Positions 28,636 to 38,377 of a stretch of DNA of 64,000 nucleotides are shown piece after piece. The position numbers and the translations under genes were made by a program. Every line of letters starts with the position of its first letter. Position 1 is the first letter of the stretch. The notes beneath the pieces are model-generated. The model searched no databases and was not told where the DNA came from. It saw only the letters and a program-made list of their open reading frames with translations. Location of the stretch: contig JAFYWK010000059.1 of NCBI GenBank assembly GCA_017558065.1, positions 16,107-80,106 of the forward strand, written 5' to 3'. This stretch comes from Paludibacteraceae bacterium. GTDB taxonomy: Bacteria > Bacteroidota > Bacteroidia > Bacteroidales > Paludibacteraceae.

Positions 28636-31600
28636 TTATAACACCACTTTTATTCCTAATGCGTATGTGCGTGCGGAGGGGTAGGAGTAGCTATCCACGC
28701 CCGGGCATGCTGCGTTCGTGCCACCGGCATTCACATCGGGGTCAAACCAACTGTATCGTGTCAGGCAGAAGACATTGTTGGCTGTCAGCGAGATATTGAT
28801 TTTGCTAATCGCCTTGCACGGATTGAGCCAGTCGTAGGCCAAGGTGATATACTTCATCTTCATGTAACTGCCATCCTCCACATAGCGGTCGCTAATGAGC
28901 CATGTGCGTGTATAGCCCGAGGTGGCTTTAGGCCAGCGTGCCAGATCTGCGGTCTGAGGTGTCCAGCGGGTGTCGTATGCCGACTGGGTGATATTACCGA
29001 TATTGCTCATCGTGATGTCGGTGAGGTTGTAGTTGAAGATATCGTTGCCATGTGTACCTTGCAGCATGAAGGACAAGGAGAGCCCTTTCCACGAGAGTTG
29101 TGAGGTGATACCATAGATGATATCGGGATTGGTGTTACCGATAATGGTACGATCATCTTCTGTGATGACGCCATCGCCATTGAGGTCGCGGTACTTGATT
29201 TCGCCTATGTGCTTCATAGCTTCTGTATCGCTCAGCGCAGCATACTCTTTGTAGGAACGCACCTCTGCCATATTATCGAAGAATCCATCCTCTACATAGC
29301 CAAAGAGCGTACCTATAGGGCAGCCGTTGCGCTGCAAGAACACTTGGTCGGCCTTGCTCCATAGGGCGCGTGCAAACTGGTCGCCTTTGAGCCCCCCAAT
29401 GCGGTTGCTGTTATGCGAAATGTTGGCTGACACATTCCATTGCCAGTCTTTGTGGCGAATAATATCGTAGTTAATGACTGCTTCCACACCTTGGTTGGTC
29501 ACATTACCCGAATTGACCATCATCTGCTCAAAACCCGAACTTGGAGGAATGGTAATGTTCTGCAGCAGGTCGTTGGTGCGCTTATGGTAGTAATCCACAT
29601 TCAGTTGCAGACGGTTGTTGATCCACCCGAAGTCGATACCTGCATTGAACTGGTTCGTTGTTTCCCATTTCAGGTCGGGGTTGGTAGGCCCACGCCAATC
29701 AATCATCGCCACACCACTGGAAAGTGTACCCGTATAAGGGTAATTAGCCGCATTGAGCAGACTGAGTGTGCGGTAAGCACCGATGCCTTGATTACCAGAC
29801 TGACCATAGGAAAGACGGAACTTGAGGTTGGAGAATACGTCCCAATTCTTTACCCACTCTTCGTCGGAGGCGCGCCATGCGAATGCACCCGAGCAGAAGG
29901 TCGCCCACTTATTGTTCTCCGCAAAGCAAGAACTACCATCCGTGCGCAGACTGAAGGTGAATAGATAGCGTCCAAAGAGCGTGTAATTGATACGCCCGAG
30001 GAATGAGATGAGCGATTGCTGCGTACTACCACTCGATATGACAGGGCGGTCAATCGCCAAGCTCATATCGCCATCTTTGGTGAAGTCGGATGGAAAATTG
30101 GTAACAGACATAGAAGAGGATTTGCCCATACCGCGCTCGAATGTAACACCTAATACCGCGTTGATGGCATGGTTGCCGAAGTTCTTGTCAAAGGTAAAGA
30201 CAGACTCTGTGGTGATACTCTTCCAAATGTTGGATGCTTTGCCTCCCTTGCCATTATGGGGTGATTTACCCTCTTGCGTATGGCGATCGTAGTAAGTCTC
30301 GCGGTGACCATCGTTGTAACCTAAACCCAAATTTTGTCTAAAGCGCAACCATGGTGTGATCTGGAACTGCAGGTAACTGCTGCTCCACCAGCTGAGTTGC
30401 GTGAGTTGGTCTTTGGCACCATTGACGTAGTTGGTAGGATTAGCCGCCAACCAGTTGAGTTCGTCCAGTTGTTCGGTCTGTGTATGTGGACCATAGGTAG
30501 CAGGGAAAATGAGGGCTGAACGAATGATACCGGTGTTCTCGGAGTTGGTTCGTTGGAAATCGGTAGTCGTATTGGTCAAGAAACTGCTGACACCAATCTC
30601 GAGCCATGAGGTGATGTTCCTACCCATATTGATGCTCACGCCATAGCGTTGGAAGCCCGTGTTGCGAATGATACCAGATTGGTCGCCATAGTTCAGAGAG
30701 AAGTTGTACCACCCCTTGCTGCTACCATCGCTGACACTGATGTTATAGTCTTGTTGGAAGCCCAATCGGTAGATTTCATCTTGCCAGTTGGCACCTGCTA
30801 CTTCATCGACATTGCCATACTCATCTTGGCGTAAACCAGGCGAATGGAAGTCTTCGGGTGAAGGGTTATAGTGTCCAGAATTGTAATCGAATCCTGAACC
30901 TATATAAGGATATTCCCATTCTCCACGATAGGGCACTTTACCCGTATTGCCCTCGTAGGTCTGGCTATTGGTCTTGGCTTCGTTTTGGTAGAGGGCATAA
31001 GTATAAGGGTCCAACATCGGCATGCGTTTGACAACCTGTTGTAGTCCCCAAGAAGCCGACACTTCCACGGTTGGTTTACCTTCGGATTGTTTGCCACGTT
31101 TGGTGGTAATGAGTACCACACCATTGGCACCACGGCTACCATAGATGGCGGTAGAAGAGGCGTCTTTGAGCACTTCGATGCGTTCGATATCGTTAGGGTT
31201 AATCATAGATAACGGATTGGACGACTGATTGTTGCCTTCGTTGGCTGCACTGGCAGGCGTTCCGTTGGGGTCGTTGCCAAAAGGCACGCCATCAATCACA
31301 TATAATGGCTGTGTGCTGGTGGTAAAGGAGTTGGCGCCACGCACGGTGATACTCACACCACCGCCTGGTGCTGCATCGCTCTGATTGACCTGTACGCCCG
31401 CCATCTTGCCTTGGAGTCCGCGTGCGATATCGGTAGCCCCACCTGCGGTGAGGTCCTCGCTTTTGATTTGAGACATAGCACCCGTGAGGTCGCGTTTCTT
31501 CATTGTACCATAGCCGACGACTACGACCTCCTCCATCTGCGCCACATCCTCGTTTAAGGTAAGCGTGACAGAAGACTTGCCTTTGATATTGACGACGCGT

Positions 31601-31836
31601 GTTTCGTAACCGACCATGGATATTTGCAGCATAAACTTGCCGTCAGGCACAAGGCACTGGAAAAATCCATCGGCATCTGTAATCGTGCCTACTGTAGTGC
31701 CTGGTACAAGTACGGTGGCGCCGATTAAGGGTTGTCCCTCCATGGCACCATCCTGTACGTAGCCAGTGATTGTTGTTTCTGCACAAAGGCATAAAGCAAC
31801 GGACAGAAAAAGAGAAATAAGTGTTTTACGTTTCAT
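28636..31836 (-). CDS. SusC/RagA-family TonB-dependent outer-membrane transporter
   Basis: A 1066-residue transporter for oligosaccharides, driven by TonB. After a signal peptide (MKRKTLISLFLSVALCLCAE) comes a carboxypeptidase-like domain (TGYVQDGAMEGQPLIGATV ... GFFQCLVPDGKF), the TonB box region EEVVVVGYGTMKKRDLTGA, the plug (GLQGKMAGVQV, SITVRGANSF, PLYVIDGVPFG, IERIEVLKDASSTAIYGSRGANGVV) and a long beta-barrel ending in the aromatic-rich strand YALGIKVVL. It forms the SusCD pair with the next gene. Only 37 bases separate it from the gene upstream and I see no promoter there, so it is read as part of the long operon. Confidence 0.97.
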   Translation of the reverse strand: MKRKTLISLFLSVALCLCAETTITGYVQDGAMEGQPLIGATVLVPGTTVGTITDADGFFQCLVPDGKFMLQISMVGYETRVVNIKGKSSVTLTLNEDVAQMEEVVVVGYGTMKKRDLTGAMSQIKSEDLTAGGATDIARGLQGKMAGVQVNQSDAAPGGGVSITVRGANSFTTSTQPLYVIDGVPFGNDPNGTPASAANEGNNQSSNPLSMINPNDIERIEVLKDASSTAIYGSRGANGVVLITTKRGKQSEGKPTVEVSASWGLQQVVKRMPMLDPYTYALYQNEAKTNSQTYEGNTGKVPYRGEWEYPYIGSGFDYNSGHYNPSPEDFHSPGLRQDEYGNVDEVAGANWQDEIYRLGFQQDYNISVSDGSSKGWYNFSLNYGDQSGIIRNTGFQRYGVSINMGRNITSWLEIGVSSFLTNTTTDFQRTNSENTGIIRSALIFPATYGPHTQTEQLDELNWLAANPTNYVNGAKDQLTQLSWWSSSYLQFQITPWLRFRQNLGLGYNDGHRETYYDRHTQEGKSPHNGKGGKASNIWKSITTESVFTFDKNFGNHAINAVLGVTFERGMGKSSSMSVTNFPSDFTKDGDMSLAIDRPVISSGSTQQSLISFLGRINYTLFGRYLFTFSLRTDGSSCFAENNKWATFCSGAFAWRASDEEWVKNWDVFSNLKFRLSYGQSGNQGIGAYRTLSLLNAANYPYTGTLSSGVAMIDWRGPTNPDLKWETTNQFNAGIDFGWINNRLQLNVDYYHKRTNDLLQNITIPPSSGFEQMMVNSGNVTNQGVEAVINYDIIRHKDWQWNVSANISHNSNRIGGLKGDQFARALWSKADQVFLQRNGCPIGTLFGYVEDGFFDNMAEVRSYKEYAALSDTEAMKHIGEIKYRDLNGDGVITEDDRTIIGNTNPDIIYGITSQLSWKGLSLSFMLQGTHGNDIFNYNLTDITMSNIGNITQSAYDTRWTPQTADLARWPKATSGYTRTWLISDRYVEDGSYMKMKYITLAYDWLNPCKAISKINISLTANNVFCLTRYSWFDPDVNAGGTNAACPGVDSYSYPSARTYALGIKVVL

Positions 31837-31873
31837 ATAGGGTGATTCTTATCGAATGATTATACGTTCGTTT

Positions 31874-33019
31874 CTATTCCGCGCGAATGATTTGTACGCG
31901 CGTGAGTGTGAATCCCATACCACAAATGACAAAACCGCGCGTCTTGACTTTGTCGAGCGAGAGGGAGTCAAAAGTAAGGACAATATCATTACCATCCAGA
32001 GGTATCCAGTTGGGTTCTTGGCTGCCCGATAAGTCGGGCCATGAACCCCTATTCTCGCGGAAGGAGATCACGGGCGGACGACCATTCATCTCATCAGCAG
32101 GGAAGGATTGATAAGAGATGATGAGCACATCGTTTTCGGTGGCGTTCTGGAGTTTTTCGGCAGAAACGCGCAGATTGCCTCGCCAATCTAATGGGAAGGC
32201 CTTTTCGCCATGGAAGAGTTCATCGGGTTGCAATATATACTCCTTTGGCGCACGTTGTGCTTGCGATAGGTCTTCGGAGTATTCACCCACAAAACGGACA
32301 ATACCCACTTTGTCTAAGCGATAGTTCTTGCCACCTATGCGCAGTGCGGTATTCATACCTGTGCCACCTAAAGCGATGCGTATCAGTGCCGCTTCGTCGC
32401 GCAGGTAGTAGGTGTGTTGGTCGCCGCCTACGGGTATGCCCTCCGCAGCAGGCTCAATGGCATTCCATGTGACATCCATCAATTTGGTAGTGGCATCGTC
32501 CTTAGCGCGACTGATATGCAGGCGTAAGCCATCGCCCAAACGTAGGTCGCGAAAGCAACTACCTGGTAGTTCGGCGTTCACGCTCCAGTCGCTACTCATC
32601 TGCACAGAGGGACCGCGCCATACGATAGTCTCCTGCCAATCTTCTTTGTCGGTAAGTGTGGCTTGCAATATGCGATAATCGTGACCACTAATGGCTACGC
32701 CACGCGTTTGAAGAACAGGTAGTAGTGTGTCGGTAATAAGCAGCTGGAAGGGACCATTCAGACTGAAATAATTGTATTGCGGTGCAATGCCTTTCCATGT
32801 ATCAGGGTCTTGAAAGGCACCCTGTGCAGTGCGCTTGGCTTGGTCATAATAAACAGTGAGTATATCGCCTGCTTTGGCAGTCGCAAAATGGCGTGCTTCA
32901 AGCACGATATTATCCTTCCAACCGCGACCAATGGTTTTGGGACCAATCAGAATTGTGCGCTCTACTGCCATGCTCATGCAGGATATAAGCGCGAAGAAGA
33001 AAAGGATATACTGTTTCAT
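31874..33019 (-). CDS. secreted protein with tandem beta-sandwich glycan-binding-like modules
   Basis: 381 residues with a signal peptide (MKQYILFFFALISCMSMA). Three modules of about 110-120 residues can be traced, each with a strand like DILTVYYDQAKR or DVLIISYQSF, a central motif such as WKGIAPQYNYFSLNG or EPNWIPLDGNDIVLTF, and an end such as LQTRGVAISGHDYRILQATL or VKTRGFVICGMGFTLTRVQI. The same organisation occurs in Prevotella xylan and mannan loci, where these modules are considered carbohydrate-binding; that comparison is from memory. No catalytic domain. It overlaps the mannanase gene by 4 bases and precedes susC. Probable surface or periplasmic mannan-binding protein. Confidence 0.7.
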   Translation of the reverse strand: MKQYILFFFALISCMSMAVERTILIGPKTIGRGWKDNIVLEARHFATAKAGDILTVYYDQAKRTAQGAFQDPDTWKGIAPQYNYFSLNGPFQLLITDTLLPVLQTRGVAISGHDYRILQATLTDKEDWQETIVWRGPSVQMSSDWSVNAELPGSCFRDLRLGDGLRLHISRAKDDATTKLMDVTWNAIEPAAEGIPVGGDQHTYYLRDEAALIRIALGGTGMNTALRIGGKNYRLDKVGIVRFVGEYSEDLSQAQRAPKEYILQPDELFHGEKAFPLDWRGNLRVSAEKLQNATENDVLIISYQSFPADEMNGRPPVISFRENRGSWPDLSGSQEPNWIPLDGNDIVLTFDSLSLDKVKTRGFVICGMGFTLTRVQIIRAE

Positions 33020-34104
33020 AGGGCAGCAGATTGTAATAGTTGTTGCATTTGTGTACGGTCAATCATATAGCCCGATTGCATGGCATTGACCCACCAGTCA
33101 CGACCCGCAAACTGGTGCTCGCCCGTGGCCCGATCGCAGTGGTAGTCATACCACGTCATGAGCCAACTCCATCGGCTGCCTTGTTGCCAAATATCGGTGA
33201 AAAGCGACATATTGACTTCATCACCTGTGCCACATTCCGCCAAAGCAATGAGTTTGGTAGGATAGTCTTTTTGCAGCTGAATAAACTCTTTGTAGAGCGG
33301 ATATTGCAAAGCATAATAGCTATCTCTGGCCACCACATCCACTACATCATCGCCTGGGTACCAACTATTATCGCCCATCTGCGAGTTCCACACCCATATC
33401 AGGTTGTTGAGTCCGTGGTGGTGGACCATACGATTGTATAAAAATCGCCACAGCGCTTTGAATGCCTCTCCGCCCTTAGCTCCCCACCAGAACCACGCTT
33501 TGCCACCATCGTACTCAAAGGTGTTGCCAGAGGCTTCGTGCAGGGGGCGCCAAATGACGACAATACCCTTCTCTTGCATCGTTTTGAGGTAGCCTGCCAC
33601 TTGGTCAATATCGTGAAGCAATTGCCGATAGTCGTCCGACTGAGGGTCTTGGATACAAGCTGGGTCAAAATCCGTTTCGCCTGGTTCGTTGCCTGGCGAG
33701 CAGGTGTAGTTCACGCCATTGTTGGCACGCACTTGCCAGTGCCACATGCAGCCTACTAGTCCGCCGTTGTTCCACCAATCGGTGACCACCGACATGTCGC
33801 TATAGTCCAACCAACCATTTGGGTTGACATCTTTGGAAGCGTGGATATTAATGAAATCAAACACATTCAGCGCAGGGTATTGGCCTGTCCAAGCGTGGAC
33901 ATGCTCTGCCTCGTCTATATTCCAATCCACGCGTGCGACAGTGCCCGAAATGGTCTTATGACCATATTGGTTGCAGAGGATCTGATACACCTGCTGGGTT
34001 GCGGGCGTAGCATTCGGATTGCATAGCGCACGCGATTGTGCCGCGAGCGTGGCACATGTGATACACAATAGGCAAACGAGAAAATACGGTTGCAGGGTTT
34101 TCAT
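33016..34104 (-). CDS. GH26 beta-mannanase
   Basis: A 362-residue endo-beta-1,4-mannanase with a signal peptide (MKTLQPYFLVCLLCITCATLAA) and a single GH26 domain. Seen: GTVARVDWN, GQYPALNVFDFI, WHWQVRANNG, IWRPLHEASGNTF with acid/base Glu190, WFWWGAKGG, NLIWVWNSQ, YPGDDVVDVVARDSYY and LIALAECGT with nucleophile Glu290. The cysteine ending its lead is not a clear lipobox. It is a close tandem duplicate of the catalytic half of the gene upstream, with long identical residue blocks, but lacks the C-terminal module and tail. It would cut surface-bound or imported mannan. Confidence 0.94.
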   Translation of the reverse strand: MKTLQPYFLVCLLCITCATLAAQSRALCNPNATPATQQVYQILCNQYGHKTISGTVARVDWNIDEAEHVHAWTGQYPALNVFDFINIHASKDVNPNGWLDYSDMSVVTDWWNNGGLVGCMWHWQVRANNGVNYTCSPGNEPGETDFDPACIQDPQSDDYRQLLHDIDQVAGYLKTMQEKGIVVIWRPLHEASGNTFEYDGGKAWFWWGAKGGEAFKALWRFLYNRMVHHHGLNNLIWVWNSQMGDNSWYPGDDVVDVVARDSYYALQYPLYKEFIQLQKDYPTKLIALAECGTGDEVNMSLFTDIWQQGSRWSWLMTWYDYHCDRATGEHQFAGRDWWVNAMQSGYMIDRTQMQQLLQSAAL

Positions 34105-34123
34105 GATAGTCGTCTTATAATAA

Positions 34124-35722
34124 TTAAAGGATTATGATTTTCTTTCCTTGATGAATATACAATTGCTGGGATTGGGGATAGAGCGTTGGCATGCCTTGCA
34201 GCGTATAATAATAGGGGTCGGAGCAAGGCGTTTGGACCCTATCGGTGTGAGCAGGTGTACATGCCATGAGATAAGCACCATGCAAGTGTAGTTGGACGTT
34301 GGCTTCTGCACATTGCAGATAGATCTTGGTCACATTGCTTTTCCCATAGTCATTCAATCGTACCTCCACCGAATTGTCGCCTGTGTAGAACATCGTGCTG
34401 GAAGCATCGGTGCCATTGCCATACTCCACAACCAATTGCCCCGGACATGGTGCATAATCAAAGACGACTATCACTCGGCAGTAGTCGCTCATGTCTTGTT
34501 CGAGCCACCAACCACGACCACCCCACGCATTATGGAAGGTGATAGTATGGGTGTTAGTATCGTAGCTGGTCCCCCAACCATTGTTGAGATTGGCGAGGTC
34601 TAATGTGGTGGAAGAATTCGGCTGATTGGGTGGATTGACTTCGGTAGCCAGACGTAGCTGTTGCATCTCACTACGCATGATAACCTTACCACTATTCACA
34701 GCATCTTGCCACCACTGTTTACCAGCAAAACGGTGAAGGTCACTGCCCCATGTATAATGATAGTCATACCATGTCATAAACCAGCTCCAGCGGCTACCTT
34801 GAGACCATAGTTGCGAGAAATAGTCCATGGCCTGATCTTCGCTATTACCACATTCGGAGAGAGCAATAATCTTGTTGGGATAATCGCGTTGCAGTTGCAA
34901 GTATTGTTGTGTAATGGCATAGGACTGGATATGATAACTATCGAGCGAAACAATGTCCACGACATCATCGCCCGGATACCAATCGCGGTCGCCACCTTGC
35001 GCATTCCACACCCATATCAGATTGTTGAGCCCGTGGTAATGGACCATGCGATCGTACATGAATCGCCACAATGCTTTGCAGGCTTCTCCACCCTTGGCTC
35101 CCCACCAAAACCATGCTTTGCCACCTACATAGTTAAAGGTGTTGCCAGCCGCCTCGTGCAGGGGGCGCCAGATGACGGCAATACCCTTCTCTTGCATCGT
35201 TTTGAAATAACCTGCCACTTGGTCAATGTCGTGTATCATCTGCCGATAGTCGTCTGACTGGGGGTCGTTGATACAAGAAGCATCAAAATCCGTTTCGCCA
35301 GGTTCGTCGCCCGGTGAACAGGTGTAGTTCACACCATTATTGGCACGCACTTGCCAGTGCCACATGCATCCGACTAATCCGCCGTTGTTCCACCAATTGG
35401 TAACCACCGACATGTCGCTATAGTTCAACCAACCATTGGGATTGACATCCTTGGAGGCGTGGATATTGATAAAATCAAAGACATTCAGTGCAGGGTATTG
35501 GCCTGTCCACGCGTGGACATACTCCGCCTCGTCTATGTTCCAATCCACGCGTGCCACAGTGCCTGCAATAGTCTTCTGACCATATTGGTCGCAGAGGATT
35601 TGATACACCTGCTGGGCAGCGGGTGTCGCATTCGGATTGCATAGCGCATCGTATGCCACTATTCGTGATAGGAATGCACCTACCACGAATAGCAACAGCG
35701 ATATGGATACTATCTTATTCAT
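34124..35722 (-). CDS. GH26 beta-mannanase with C-terminal beta-sandwich module and tail motif
   Basis: 532 residues with a signal peptide. Residues about 25-345 form a GH26 domain almost the same as its downstream neighbour, with acid/base Glu190 (RPLHEAAGNTF) and nucleophile Glu290 (IIALSECGN). Residues about 370-490 form one module of the WGTSYDTNTHTITF ... WGGRGWWLEQDMSDY type that recurs in the two non-catalytic proteins of this locus. The last 30 residues (YYYTLQGMPTLYPQ ... YIHQGKKIIIL) resemble the C-terminal tails of many Prevotella-like secreted proteins, perhaps a sorting or anchoring signal. It overlaps the preceding gene by 4 bases. Likely a surface mannanase held on its substrate by the added module. 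Confidence 0.93.
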   Translation of the reverse strand: MNKIVSISLLLFVVGAFLSRIVAYDALCNPNATPAAQQVYQILCDQYGQKTIAGTVARVDWNIDEAEYVHAWTGQYPALNVFDFINIHASKDVNPNGWLNYSDMSVVTNWWNNGGLVGCMWHWQVRANNGVNYTCSPGDEPGETDFDASCINDPQSDDYRQMIHDIDQVAGYFKTMQEKGIAVIWRPLHEAAGNTFNYVGGKAWFWWGAKGGEACKALWRFMYDRMVHYHGLNNLIWVWNAQGGDRDWYPGDDVVDIVSLDSYHIQSYAITQQYLQLQRDYPNKIIALSECGNSEDQAMDYFSQLWSQGSRWSWFMTWYDYHYTWGSDLHRFAGKQWWQDAVNSGKVIMRSEMQQLRLATEVNPPNQPNSSTTLDLANLNNGWGTSYDTNTHTITFHNAWGGRGWWLEQDMSDYCRVIVVFDYAPCPGQLVVEYGNGTDASSTMFYTGDNSVEVRLNDYGKSNVTKIYLQCAEANVQLHLHGAYLMACTPAHTDRVQTPCSDPYYYTLQGMPTLYPQSQQLYIHQGKKIIIL

Positions 35723-37056
35723 CGAAAGATGACTTTCTTTCCATTTTGAATATAGATATTTCCGCGGGTGGGATATGCTACTTTTTGACCAAGGATATTA
35801 TAGTAAACTCCATCCGTTGGCAATGAGAGAATATTCTCTACATCGGTGGAAGCATTTTTTACTAAGTACGCCGACTTAATGACCAAATTGGCCACTTCAG
35901 GTGTGGAGAAGAAGATTCCTACTACATGGCTTTTGTGTGTCTCGTCCAACACGAGTTCTACGCGTTGTGCACCCGTTTCAAAACCTTGTTCATTGTATTG
36001 TTCTTCAGCGTATTCTGCTTTGAGCACACCACCACATGGAGTAGCTACCGCAAACTCTACGACTACCTTAGTATAGGCGCTTAAGTCTTTATTCAACAAC
36101 CAACCACGAGCCGCCCATGCTGACTCAATCAGAATGGTTTGCGTAGCTGCATCATAACTACTGCTCCAGCCATAATCCATTGCGCTCAAGCTCAATGCTT
36201 CGTGCTCTCCCTCTTCGACAGGTTCATCGTTTCCACCTGCCACTTTTACGAGATATACCGTTTTGAATGCCAATTGTCCTGCTTCGGAAGCAGAGAAGTA
36301 AATCTTGTTAACCAATACTTTTTTAGCATCGTCCAACAGGATCTCTACGCTGGTAGCACCGACTTCATAGCCCTGCTCAGCTGAGGTATTATCTCCGTAA
36401 TCTACTTTCATCACACCACCACATGGTGCGGGTGCAGCGAACTCAGCCACCACCTTGGTATAATCGCTCAAGTCGCGACCCAACCACCAACCACGACCGC
36501 CCCAAGCGGCAGTAAAAGTAATCGTGCGAGTAGCCGCATCATAGGTACTACTCCAACCATTGTCCATATTCTGCATATTGAGTTCTTCGGTTACCTCACT
36601 ACCGCCTGGTTGTGAAGCACCTGCTTTCACCAGATACACCGTCTTGAACGCCAATTCTCCTGCCTCGGAAGCAGAGAAGTAAATCTTGTTGACCATTGCC
36701 TTTTTAGCATCGTCCAACACAAGTTCTACGCTGGTTGCACCTGCCTCATAGCCTTGCTCTGCCGAGGTGTTGTCTCCGTAATCTACTTTCATCACGCCAC
36801 TGCATGGTGCTGGGGTAGCAAACTCAGCCACCACCTTGGTGTAAGTGCTCAAGTCGCGACCTAACCACCAACCACGACCACCCCAAGCAGCAGTGAAGGT
36901 AATGGTGCGGGTGGCAGCATCGTAAGTACTGCTCCAACCGTTGTCCATATCCTGCATATTGAGTTCTTCGGTCTCTTGTGCAGATAGGTTAGCCACAGAA
37001 TGAATAGGCAAAAATGCAGCAAATAGCGCTGCCAAAATGAGTAATAATTTTTTCAT
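35719..37056 (-). CDS. secreted triple-module glycan-binding-like protein, first gene of the mannan operon
   Basis: A 445-residue protein with a signal peptide (MKKLLLILAALFAAFLPIHS); ATG at 37062 is an alternative start. Three tandem modules of about 115 residues share GWSSTYDAATRTITF, AAWGGRGWWLGRDLS, YTKVVAEFA, CGGVMKVDYGDNTS, EQGYEAGATSVEL, KIYFSAS and a closing FKTVYLVK. Modules 1 and 2 are nearly identical, in DNA as well, so they arose by recent internal duplication; module 3 has diverged. The tail YYNILGQKVAYPT ... NGKKVIFR matches the tails of two other proteins here. There is no catalytic domain. Trp-rich, concave-surface strands suggest binding of mannan; the module family is unknown to me. 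Confidence 0.75.
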   Translation of the reverse strand: MKKLLLILAALFAAFLPIHSVANLSAQETEELNMQDMDNGWSSTYDAATRTITFTAAWGGRGWWLGRDLSTYTKVVAEFATPAPCSGVMKVDYGDNTSAEQGYEAGATSVELVLDDAKKAMVNKIYFSASEAGELAFKTVYLVKAGASQPGGSEVTEELNMQNMDNGWSSTYDAATRTITFTAAWGGRGWWLGRDLSDYTKVVAEFAAPAPCGGVMKVDYGDNTSAEQGYEVGATSVEILLDDAKKVLVNKIYFSASEAGQLAFKTVYLVKVAGGNDEPVEEGEHEALSLSAMDYGWSSSYDAATQTILIESAWAARGWLLNKDLSAYTKVVVEFAVATPCGGVLKAEYAEEQYNEQGFETGAQRVELVLDETHKSHVVGIFFSTPEVANLVIKSAYLVKNASTDVENILSLPTDGVYYNILGQKVAYPTRGNIYIQNGKKVIFR

Positions 37057-37102
37057 AACCATTGGAATTTATTGGGTTAATAATGGATAATTTTTTCGGT
37101 TG

Positions 37103-37110
37103 CAAAGGTA
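37103..37110 (-). promoter_or_regulatory. -7 element of the mannan operon promoter
   Basis: TACCTTTG on the minus strand about 45 bases before the first gene. No TTG lies at the 20-base distance, in contrast to the constitutive promoters of this window, which fits an activator-dependent promoter. Confidence 0.65.
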
Positions 37111-37178
37111 CTGCGTTTTGCTCGTTTTTTTGGACACAATATTATCCAAACATAGTACTCTTTTTGCAATCAGCAGAT

Positions 37179-38342
37179 TTATTCTACTCGATGCGCACCG
37201 TCACCTATCTCGGCGATATAGAAATCTGCCTTCAAACCCGTCTTCTCGGTATATTCTTTGCCCACTTGCTCAATGAAGGTAGGGATGGCTCCTTCGCGCA
37301 CCAACGATACAGTGCAACCACCAAAGCCGCCACCTGTCATACGGCTACCGAGTACGCCTTCTACTTTCCATGCCGCCTCTGCCAACGAATCAAGTTGCAG
37401 ACCTGTCACTTCATAGTCATCGCGCAACGAGATATGACTTTGCGTCATCAGTTTGCCAAACAATTCAATATCCTCCTGTTGCAATGCCTCTACGGCATCC
37501 TTGGTGCGTTGTACTTCGCCCACCACGTGGCGTGCACGGCGATGTGCCACTTCGTCGGTTATTGCGTACTCCACTTGCTCAAAATCGGCTTGGGAGAGTT
37601 CTGCCAGATTCTTAATGGGGCGAACGGCACTAATCTGCTGAACAGCCAATTGGCATTGGCGTACACGATCATTGTATGCACCCGAATCTAAGTGGTGTGG
37701 CGAATGGGTGTTGGACACCACCACCTTGATGCCCTCCAATTTAACTGGCACAAGGTCAAACGCCAATGTGTCGCAGTTGAGATAAATAGCATGGTCTTTC
37801 TTGCCTTGTGCGGAAGCAAACTGATCCATGATTCCACACATCACGCCAGCGAACTCATGTTCTGCTTTTTGCCCAATCTTAGCCAATTCGGTGCGGTCGT
37901 AGCCCGTACCCAACAACTCATTAAACGCATAGGCAGTCACCACCTCCATGGCAGCACTACTGCTCAGTCCTGCGCCTGCGGGTACATTGCCCCAGAACAA
38001 CATGTCATAGCCCTGCTCAATCGCCCCACCGCGCTTAATGAATTGCGCCAAGACACCGAGGGGGTAGTTAGCCCATGCCTTATCGGGCAATGGCTCTGCG
38101 AGTTGGGTCAGTTCCAGCGAATATACCGCCTCCACATTCAAGGAACGGAAATTAATCTTCTGCTCATCATTGGGTGCTACCAACAAATAAGTACCAAAAC
38201 TCAATGCACATGGGAAGACGAAACCACCGTTATAATCCGTATGTTCGCCAATCAGATTCACGCGACCTGGTGAGAAATAAATGGCAGTAGCTGACTTGTG
38301 ATAAGCTGCCTCGTAGGCAGATTTTAATTCAATGGTATTCAT
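37179..38342 (-). CDS. galK: galactokinase
   Basis: A 387-residue GHMP kinase that phosphorylates galactose to galactose 1-phosphate with ATP. Seen: the galactokinase signature GRVNLIGEHTDYNGGFVFPCAL at residues about 27-48 (GRVNLIGEHTDYNGG), the ATP loop GNVPAGAGLSSSAAMEV, the catalytic Asp in GIMDQFAS, and GSRMTGGGFGGCTVSL near the C-terminus. It lies 35 bases after the AraC gene and just outside the mannan operon. Galactose from the GH36 enzyme would be its substrate, which supports galactomannan as the target glycan. Confidence 0.97.
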   Translation of the reverse strand: MNTIELKSAYEAAYHKSATAIYFSPGRVNLIGEHTDYNGGFVFPCALSFGTYLLVAPNDEQKINFRSLNVEAVYSLELTQLAEPLPDKAWANYPLGVLAQFIKRGGAIEQGYDMLFWGNVPAGAGLSSSAAMEVVTAYAFNELLGTGYDRTELAKIGQKAEHEFAGVMCGIMDQFASAQGKKDHAIYLNCDTLAFDLVPVKLEGIKVVVSNTHSPHHLDSGAYNDRVRQCQLAVQQISAVRPIKNLAELSQADFEQVEYAITDEVAHRRARHVVGEVQRTKDAVEALQQEDIELFGKLMTQSHISLRDDYEVTGLQLDSLAEAAWKVEGVLGSRMTGGGFGGCTVSLVREGAIPTFIEQVGKEYTEKTGLKADFYIAEIGDGAHRVE

Positions 38343-38377
38343 ACTAATAGAAAAATATAGTTATTAAGATACAATAG

